Shown: positions 57,318 to 64,000 of the stretch, piece by piece
How positions within the stretch are numbered: the stretch's first letter is position 1
How the letters are laid out: each line of letters begins with the position of its first letter
Assembly: GCA_001931905.2 (NCBI GenBank)
Contig: MSJI02000627.1
Coordinates: 1-64,000, forward strand
DNA: 64,000 bases
Origin: Cladosporium sp. IMV 00045
Taxonomy: Eukaryota > Ascomycota > Dothideomycetes > Cladosporiales > Cladosporiaceae
Reading direction: 5' to 3'
The notes under the pieces: model-generated
What the model was told of the DNA's origin: nothing
Databases searched by the model: none
What the model saw: only the letters and a program-made list of their open reading frames with translations
Made by a program: the position numbers and the translations under genes

Positions 57318-57646
57318 ATTTTGTATTATGAGCAGATTGGCCTTGACCGTAGACGGCAGAGTCACTCTAATCAGTCCGGCTACGTCTTTGATTTTCATGC
57401 CGAGTGCCCAGCCCATTCGGCATCGCCGGCACAACACCCACCGACTGAAAGCGGGGAAGAGCATAAGGTGCATCCGCAATAACGATATCGCGGCAAAGGC
57501 GCTCGGCATCGTCTTTACGGGCGAATGTGAGTACGAGTGGGCAATTTGGACAATATCGGGAGACTCTTATTGTTATCCCAACTTAGACAATACATGAAGC
57601 TATTAGCACTACGCCCAACCCACGACCAGACCCCAATCATTTAGTC
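57318..57646. promoter_or_regulatory. Upstream region of the Zn2Cys6 regulator
   Basis: About 330 bp between the regulator start and the 3' end of the transporter gene. It contains CGG-CATCG-CCG at 57418-57428, about 100 bp before the regulator ATG. Confidence 0.45.
57418..57428. promoter_or_regulatory. Candidate Zn2Cys6 binding site CGG-N5-CCG
   Basis: Same half-site arrangement and spacing as the sites in the esterase/BVMO 2 and ligase/ADH promoters. Its position upstream of the regulator would allow autoregulation; this is inference. Confidence 0.3.
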
Positions 57647-59400
57647 TCATAGAATGTACCTGAATTGCGTATTCTGTTCAACCTTTGTCAGCAGTAATCT
57701 AAAGCAACAGTCGAAGATAGAATTCTCTCACCTTCATGTCCGTGAGGTCATCCTCATAGGCATTTTCGAAGCCTTCCATGACGCCGGTCTTGTCTCGTTT
57801 GTGATTGAGCCACACACAGAACCAGCGATAGACCATCGCGAGGCCTCCAGCAACGATCGACGTAATAACTACGATGAGAAATCCTTTCGGGCATCGCGGC
57901 GCATCGCCTGGTTCGAAACATAACGGACCTACGAAGTTTCCTACAAGACGATTATTAGTTTCCAGGATCCGCCAGATGTTCCTAGCCTCCACTTACCTAG
58001 ACAGTAGCCAATGTACAGGCCCGAAGATGATATAGTCCTCTTCGTATAACCGGCAGTATTAGCTAGCGAGAACCCCATCAGGACCGCATAGCCTCCACCA
58101 GTCGCTGGAAGAATGATCACGGCAAATAGCAGGGCGCCTTTGGCTGAGAGGGGAACGACCCAAAGTAGAATTGCGGCCATCGTTGTGACCACTTGTGCTC
58201 CAAGGTAAATATACGTCCGTACATTTTTGAATCGATACGCAAGATATGGCAAGATGAGCATCATAGTTCCGGCAAAGACGCCAATCGGGATTACTAGCAG
58301 TAGGGCATTGAGTCCGCTAAAACCGAAACCTTGGATGATGATCGGAGTGAAGGTCGATATTGGTGCCTGTAGCATTGTCAGATTGCTCTAGAGATTCACT
58401 CTTCTGTAGGCACCTTACATTTGCTATCATCGACAAAAAGGCCATCGAGAATGTCAGCCAGAATTTGGGATCGAGTGCCAGCTCTAGAGCCTGGGCGGGC
58501 TTGAAATGCACATTTCGAACACCAGAATTATTCGTCCGCAAGCGAGCGACCAAGATGTATCGCTCCCGCTCGTTGAACCCTCGAGCTCTGACGGGATCGG
58601 GTGGGATAAGAAAGTATAGTAATATACCCCAGACGATGGTTGTAGCGCCTGCAAAATGATACATGTACTTCCAGGTAGAAGCATTGTTTGGGATCGATCC
58701 AAACCCGAAATTGATTAAAGGCGATATGCAGGATACATATCCAGTGCAAGAATACCAGATGCCCATTCGCATGGCTTGCTCGTCTTTTCGGTAGAACGAT
58801 CCCACGATCAGCATGAAAAGCGGGCTGACGCCGCTCTCCAACATACCCAAGAAGAATCGCTGAGCGTAGATGTCTTGGAAGTTGCGGCAGACCACGGTCA
58901 AGATCAAGCAAAGGCCCCAGAAAAACACAAGGCCTGATGCGACTCGCTCGACAGGGTATCTCTGAGCGAGAAACATAGCAGGATACGCACCAACAATGAA
59001 GCCGAGATAGAAGATAGATGCTGTCATCGAGTATCGATCGCCAGTGGTGAGGCCAAGATCTTCACGAATTCCGAATAACGCCTAAAGGTTTTATATATTA
59101 GCTTGCGGCCTGTGGAGTTGTAGATGTCTCATGTCATACCGCCTGGGAAAGCATGGCCTTGTCATAGTACTGCATGCCGTAGGTCATACAGAGCACAGGC
59201 ATTAGTTTCCAGTCTAGCTTGCGGCGCAGCTTCCCTTCTTCCGCATCAGTCCACGTGGTGTCGCCGTTATATGTGTCCAGCACCCTCAGCGCTTCGTCTT
59301 GATGTTTAGTATCCAATGTCTTTGCCGTGGCATGATCATTGTCCAGCGTATTCTCATTCAACTCCACTGACGGTGCCTTCTGCGGGTTATCCATGGTCAT
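57647..59400 (-). CDS. MFS transporter, Dal5-type anion:cation symporter family
   Basis: Plasma-membrane carrier of the allantoate permease (Dal5/Tna1, ACS) family; members carry organic anions such as carboxylates and vitamins. Five exons from the right: 59400-59140, 59081-58419, 58366-57997, 57940-57732 and 57673-57647; about 509 aa, the family norm. Visible: KLDWKLMPVLCMTYGMQYYDKAML in the first membrane region, YLGFIVGAYPAMFLAQRYP, RFFLGMLESGVSPLFMLIVGSFY and GIWYSCTGYVSCISPLINFGF, about 12 spans in all. The last exon is tiny (NTQFRYIL), recognised because Dal5-type proteins typically end DLTD..N..FRYxL; an AG nine bases upstream gives an in-frame alternative. A start two codons later (59394) is equally possible. 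Likely imports the cluster's substrate. Confidence 0.87.
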
Positions 59401-59924
59401 TGATAACAAGAAATTGGTACCCAGTCTGTACAAATCTTGGGTAGGTTTGGAATATCGTGGTCACTGGCACCATTGCCGATACTTATCAACATTCGCTATC
59501 ATGGGTGTTTCCTTCCCCACGGGGTAGAGCGCATTACCGATGACCCGGAACATTAGGGGCAAGCAAGACCACCATTCCTGAAGACTTGTTTCGGACTGCC
59601 GTCGAGCCTCTTGAAAGGACGTGGTCGAACACGCGAGAACCAAGGAGCCAAGACGTTGCCGGTGCGGCTGACGTCGTTCCTCTGCTGGTTTCGGCACGCG
59701 GCTTTCCTTTTTCTTCTTGACCCAGATGGCGATAATGGTCACCACCTCGGTCCAGCATCACGCTGCCGGCACAACGAGTGAGCATCGCATGACCACCGAA
59801 GGTGTCTCCGCGACGCCCTCGATGGTCGTTGCTAGGTTCGCTTGATCTAAGTGACTCGTATCTTTTTGACAAACCAGGTGTGACAACACGATTCAATCTG
59901 CGGTGCCTTATTTTTCACGTTGCA
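59401..59924. promoter_or_regulatory. Bidirectional promoter, MFS transporter / MBL-fold hydrolase
   Basis: About 520 bp between divergent starts. CGG triplets occur, including CGG-N4-CCG near 59593 and, on the minus strand, direct CGG-N5-CGG near 59536, but no CGG-N5-CCG. The long minus-strand frame across it has no family match and is regarded as chance. Confidence 0.4.
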
Positions 59925-61121
59925 ATGTCAGCCACAAGATCCGATGTCGTCTTCCCACAGGGCAGGGATACTGTCAATGTCAAGCTGATTAATCCGGTCA
60001 ACTTTGGTCCGGCCCAGATACATCGATTTATGTCACCGCCAGTCCCTGGCCTGGAAACGTTCCAGACATCACCTTCGCTGTGTTTCCTAATAGAACACCC
60101 CAGTGGACGCAGTCTCGTATGGGATCTTGGTATAAGGAAGGATCATCACAACTATGCGCCAAAGATTCGGGACTATTTGCCTACGACAAAGTACCACATC
60201 GAGATTGAGCGAGACCTCGCGGACATTCTCAAGCAACATGACATTGATGGGGCTGACATTGAAGCAGTTATTTGGAGGTGAGAGCTGATTTCGCCTGTAG
60301 ATGAAGCATTGAACTGACTTGAGCCTCAAGCCATTGGCATTGGGATCACATCGGAGACCCGTCAACGTTTCCAAAGACCACGGACCTAGTGGTTGGACCT
60401 GGGTTCAAAGATGCGATGCTCCCAGGCGCACCGCTGAACCCTGACTCGCCCATCCTTGAGAGTGATTACAAGTAAGGTCCGAAGATTCGCGCACTGCAAG
60501 AGAAAAAAATGCCTGACCAGTTTCGCCAGAGGTCGGAGCTTACGAGAAATCGATTTCGGAGGCCCTCATACCCTGAGAATAGGCCGTTTCAAAGCTTTCG
60601 ACTACTTCGGCGACGGCTCGTTCTTCCTTTTGGACAGCCCAGGGCATGCAGTTGGTCACATGTGCGGCCTTGCACGTACTACAAGTAATCCGGCGACCTT
60701 CATACTTCTGGGTGGCGACGTGTGTCATTATGCAGGCATCTTCAGACCTTCCAGTCGAATGCCAATGCCTGCATCAATATCGCCACATCCATGTTCACCC
60801 TTGGGTCATGAGCCCTTCTGTCCAGGTCACGCATGGGAGCAGCTCCAGAAGTCCCGTGATCGTGATAAAGATCAGTCAGTCTATGACATGACTTTCGGCC
60901 TCGATATACCTCTGGCAAACCAGACCAAGTCGATGCTGGAAGAGTTGGACTGCGATGAGAACGTGTTTGTGATCATCGCACATGACTCTACGGTGCGTGA
61001 TGGAGTACCCCATTTCCCAGCAAGCTTGAACGATTGGAAAGCAAAGGGATGGGGAAGAGATCTGAAATGGGCTTTTCTGCGTGATCTCAAAAGCTACTGG
61101 GACTCAAAGACCGTTACATAG
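59925..61121 (+). CDS. Metallo-beta-lactamase-fold hydrolase (lactonase-like)
   Basis: Zinc hydrolase of the metallo-beta-lactamase superfamily, nearest in pattern to N-acyl-homoserine-lactonase-like enzymes, so it may open a lactone. Three exons, 59925-60277, 60331-60471 and 60521-61121, introns 53 and 49 nt; about 364 aa. Metal ligands are present: HWHWDH (residues 119-124, the HxHxDH signature, created exactly by the first splice), the next His in SPGHAVGH, Asp in LLGGDVCHYAG, and His in VIIAHD. The N-terminus has no signal peptide. It is divergent from the transporter. In the cluster it could hydrolyse lactones from cyclic ketones while the esterase takes open-chain esters; this division is inferred. 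Confidence 0.86.
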
Positions 61122-61168
61122 ACCTTTGGCATCTATAAAGCCTTCGAAAATATCACTCATTCTTCCAC

Positions 61169-63243
61169 CTACAGTTTTGGCTTCCCCTTCGCTCGGTTCG
61201 CTGCATCCCGATCTCTCAGCAGTCTGCGCAAGATCTTCCCACTCGGACTCTTTGGGATGGCGTCAACAAACTCCACACCACCCCTGAGGGCTTTGTATGG
61301 CGCTTTGTGATCGGTCACCCAGCGTGAAAGCGACTTGCAAAGATCGATATTCGCCGCAGATGCAAATTCGGGAGACTTGACAGCGAATGCTTTAGGAACT
61401 TCGCCTGCTCTATCGTCAGGTATTTGTATGACAGCACAGTCAGCCACCGCCGGATGTTCCAGCAGATGAGCTTCGAGCTCGGCAGGTGCAACTTGATGAC
61501 CCTATAACACGTTAGCGCTGAGCAGAGGGCTCCATATCTATCAGATATGCCTACCATCACTTTGATCAGTTCCTTGATTCTATCAACAATGACGAGCTGT
61601 TCGTTGCCTGAAGAGCTAATGGTCATGAGTCCTATGTCGCCGGTGCGAATCCATTTTCCGTCATCGTCGTGCACAAACGTGGCGGCGTTCGCTTTCTCGT
61701 TGTGTAGGTAGCCCAAAACGACTGATGGTGCTTGGACCAGGATCTCACCAGGCTGGTCGAGGTTCGTGATCTCCATGCCTTGATCATCCAGTAGCTTGAC
61801 TGAAGTGCCCGGTAGGAGCGAGCCTGAGGCACGAGGTTCTATGTCGTGCTCACTAGGAATGGAGACGCACACCGACGTCTCTGTCATACCTACGCCGCAT
61901 CAGCAATATTAGTCATTATCTTTGAAGCTCCTGCCTACCATATGCCTGGCCGATCGTCCATTTTGGATTCAAGATTTGCAGGTCCCTGATAGTCCCTTCG
62001 CCCAGGGGCGCCGCACCACTGAAGAGAAAGCGTACAGTGCTCAGATCATACGTCTTGCAAACGTCGCTCGATCGTAACATCTGTAATAGAATGGGAGGAA
62101 CCTGAGTAAAGCAAGGTTTAGCCTAGACAACTTCTACACGCGGTACTAGCTTAACAACTCACCACGAGAATCTGCTCAACTTTGAAACGCTGGATGGCGT
62201 CTAGCATCCACCTCAAATCGTACTTTGGCAAGATGACATACTCGTCTCCGCGCCACACAGCCACGTGCGCTGCCACTATCAAGGCGTAGATGTGGCTCAA
62301 CGGCAGGGGCGCAAGTAAGACCTGGGTGTCGACTTCTTTCGTGGAACGACCCACCGACTCATATGTCGTGTGCTGCAGGATGTTCGCAATAACGTTACGA
62401 TGAGAGATCATGACAGCTTTCTATGGTACTAGTTAGTGATATGTCTCTTCTGGCTATCAGCGGGAAGCCCTCACTGGTTGTCCAGAAGTGCCACTTGAGT
62501 AGCACAGGAAGGCAGTCTGACGCGATCCTTGTCCTTTGCTGAATATGAGTGCTTCTAATGGAGGTAAAGAGTTGCCCTTGTGAATCATACGATCAACGTT
62601 CGCTATGTGAGTGTCATCTGAGCAAGACTCATTGGATAACGTCAAAACGTATACATGCTTGTGTGGGATTCCTGTCATCTCAGCAGACTGCAAAGCGGTT
62701 GCCAGAAGGGAAGAACATGTGAATATCGCTTTCGCCCCTGAAGTCTTCAGCTGGTGGGCTAGCTCATCGGCAGTATAGGTAGCATTGGCTGGAGTGACGG
62801 TGCCCGACAATCTGTGAACAGCATATGCTGCTGTCATATAGTCAATCTGGTAGAACCATTAGTATTCAATCCGCACTTGACCTTGAGTAGTTTACTCACA
62901 CTGTTAAGGGAGTATATGCATACTACCTTATCCCATGGTGTATCTCCATTCGGTGACCACTGGTGGATATCTGCGAGTGCTCGAGCCAGGCTTTCGGATC
63001 TGGCAAATAGCTCGCTGTAGGTGTAGGCTGCCCCCGTGAGTCCACAAGTGAACGGATTTCGACTTTTCGAAGAGGGAATTTGACGGAAGCGTTCATTTTG
63101 CATGAACTCTGCGATGGGCATAGAATCTGGTGGATCTGTTGGTTGTTTGTCAGTTTGAGAGGCGAGCGGAAAAAGAATAGAAGCAAGGTTGTTGACACAC
63201 CGAAGGGTAACGACGGCACCCATTGAGGTGAACTGAACGGCAT
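61169..63243 (-). CDS. Adenylate-forming acyl/aryl-CoA ligase (4CL-like)
   Basis: ATP-dependent ligase of the 4-coumarate-CoA ligase-like family, activating a carboxylic acid to its CoA ester. Seven exons from the right: 63243-63201, 63135-62900, 62846-62475, 62420-62163, 62101-61939, 61889-61555 and 61501-61169; about 579 aa. Adenylation motifs are restored by splicing: YSSGTSGQPKAVM across intron 3, PLPLSHIYAL, FLFSGAAPLG, GQAYGMTET across intron 5, WIRTGDIG, DRIKELIKVMGHQVAPAELE across intron 6, and the catalytic-Lys region PKSPSGKILRRLLR. The protein ends GKPKL; PKL resembles a weak type-1 peroxisomal signal, which would fit beta-oxidation of the product. It is divergent from the ADH gene, with 303 bp between starts. 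Confidence 0.9.
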
Positions 63244-63546
63244 CTTACGGTGAACTGGAAAATCGAACGATCGGTTTTTCGTTTCAAAAGAAAAATCGTT
63301 ACTGTTATTATTTTCTATAGTAGATGTTCCGAGATCGAGTGTCTGTATTACCAGATCAGGACAACCGAACCGCCTCGGTTATGCCGGCAGTGGTGTTTGA
63401 CCTTTGATCACTCACCTGTCTGACCCGGCATCAATGTTTGAAGCTCCACATTATATCAAGCTCAGACTGTTCTTGAGATTGCTACCTCTACAGATCTATG
63501 AGACGACCGTCAGTCTTGTGTGCGTTGGCAATACACGACGTTAGAA
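63244..63546. promoter_or_regulatory. Bidirectional promoter, CoA ligase / alcohol dehydrogenase
   Basis: 303 bp between divergent starts. It contains CGG-TTATG-CCG at 63376-63386 and an overlapping AACCGA/TCGGTT inverted repeat (63364-63380). Confidence 0.5.
63376..63386. promoter_or_regulatory. Candidate Zn2Cys6 binding site CGG-N5-CCG
   Basis: Inverted CGG triplets with five-base spacing in the ligase/ADH promoter, the same arrangement as at 52796 and 57418. Functional assignment is inference. Confidence 0.35.
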
Positions 63547-64000
63547 ATGACTTTTGAGATTCCAACTACCATGCTGGCTTGGAGGAAGCATAAGGGCGAT
63601 GACAAACCAGTGTGGGAAGAAGTGTCGGTTCCCAAGCCATCAAAATCGCAGGTTCTTGTCAGGCTGCTTGCATCGGGAGGTGATGTAATCAAGACCCCTT
63701 ACGTTGTTGGCCTTTGCTCACCAAGTGTAACAGTATGTCGCAGCGATATCTCACTCTTAAGATACGACAATCAACCAAGCTGGTTCCAAGATCAATACAC
63801 TCTCGTGAGTCTTGTCTTGACGCCTGATTGTCATTTTATGGCACGCATTGATCAATGCCTTAGGGCCACGAAGGATGCGGACGTATCGTGCAATTTGGTG
63901 AAGGCATCGAAATTGGAGCTCTGCAAATTGTGAGTCGCCAACTGGAATTCTCGAACCAACCTCTTTCTTGACTCGGTAAGAACAGGGAGACATTGTTGCG
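63547..64000 (+). CDS. Zinc-type medium-chain alcohol dehydrogenase (partial, cut by window edge)
   Basis: N-terminal part of a GroES-like, zinc-dependent alcohol dehydrogenase (MDR family). Exons seen: 63547-63679, 63734-63804, 63864-63929 and 63986 onward; about 95 residues before the edge. MLAWRKHKG opens the first strand. The catalytic-zinc Cys lies in VCRSDI, produced by the first splice, and the His/Glu pair in GHEGCGRI follows the second. The next exon starts GDIVA, a conserved position in the family. Introns are 54, 59 and 56 nt. In the cluster it would oxidise the alcohol freed by ester hydrolysis. Missing the cofactor domain only because the window ends. Confidence 0.82.

Noticed and set aside
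59534..59896. 120-codon minus-strand frame between the transporter and the lactonase-like gene
   Set aside because: Lies in a divergent promoter, has no recognisable domain and overlaps likely 5' leaders.

Overview
The window looks like nuclear DNA of a filamentous ascomycete (Pezizomycotina, probably Dothideomycetes, though class is inferred). Evidence: genes carry short introns of about 49-75 nt with GT..AG ends and CTNAC-like branch points, and the gene content is typically fungal: Dicer-like 2, Mug190, Get2, fungal mitoribosomal proteins, a Zn2Cys6 regulator. No bacterial operons, rRNA or confident tRNA genes were found.

Region 1 (1-22 kb) is housekeeping. It holds a Dicer-like RNase III helicase (DCL2), an Old Yellow Enzyme, a Mug190-type SMP/C2 lipid-transfer tether, N-acetylglucosamine-6-phosphate deacetylase, a large secreted Ser/Thr-rich repeat protein, a small membrane protein and a TBC-domain Rab GAP. 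Region 2 (22-38 kb) is mostly lineage-specific: three consecutive putative single-span membrane proteins, a gene-poor 3.4 kb stretch, a disordered nuclear-type protein, a methyltransferase-like protein with membrane segments, a pair of diverged tandem paralogues, and a coiled-coil protein. Region 3 (36.6-43.9 kb) returns to conserved genes: an iota-like Y-family DNA polymerase, two mitoribosomal proteins read divergently from one 276-bp promoter (bL28m and mL61), GET2, and an ASCC1/AKAP7-type 2H phosphoesterase-like protein.

Region 4 (43.9-47.7 kb) has no recognisable conserved gene. It contains three tandem 252/253-bp repeats in which splice donor and acceptor signals on the minus strand recur in every unit, so the array reads as a duplicated exon plus intron inside a possible orphan gene.

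Region 5 (47.7 kb to the right edge) is a compact nine-gene accessory cluster: short-chain dehydrogenase, Baeyer-Villiger monooxygenase (BVMO) 1, HSL-type esterase, BVMO 2, Zn2Cys6 regulator, Dal5-type MFS transporter, metallo-beta-lactamase-fold lactonase-like hydrolase, 4CL-like acyl-CoA ligase, and a zinc alcohol dehydrogenase cut by the window edge. Eight of the nine sit as four divergent pairs (SDR/BVMO1, esterase/BVMO2, MFS/hydrolase, ligase/ADH). The enzymes fit a chain: alcohol to ketone (SDR), ketone to ester or lactone (BVMOs), hydrolysis (esterase, lactonase), oxidation of the released alcohol (ADH), CoA activation (ligase, with a possible weak peroxisomal tail). The transporter would bring in substrate and the Zn2Cys6 protein would control it. 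No polyketide or peptide synthase is present in the window, so a catabolic role is favoured over secondary metabolism. Substrate is unknown. A telomere-like G-rich tract lies inside the cluster, and candidate CGG-N5-CCG sites lie in three of its intergenic regions. Exon boundaries throughout were worked out by hand from reading frame and splice consensus.
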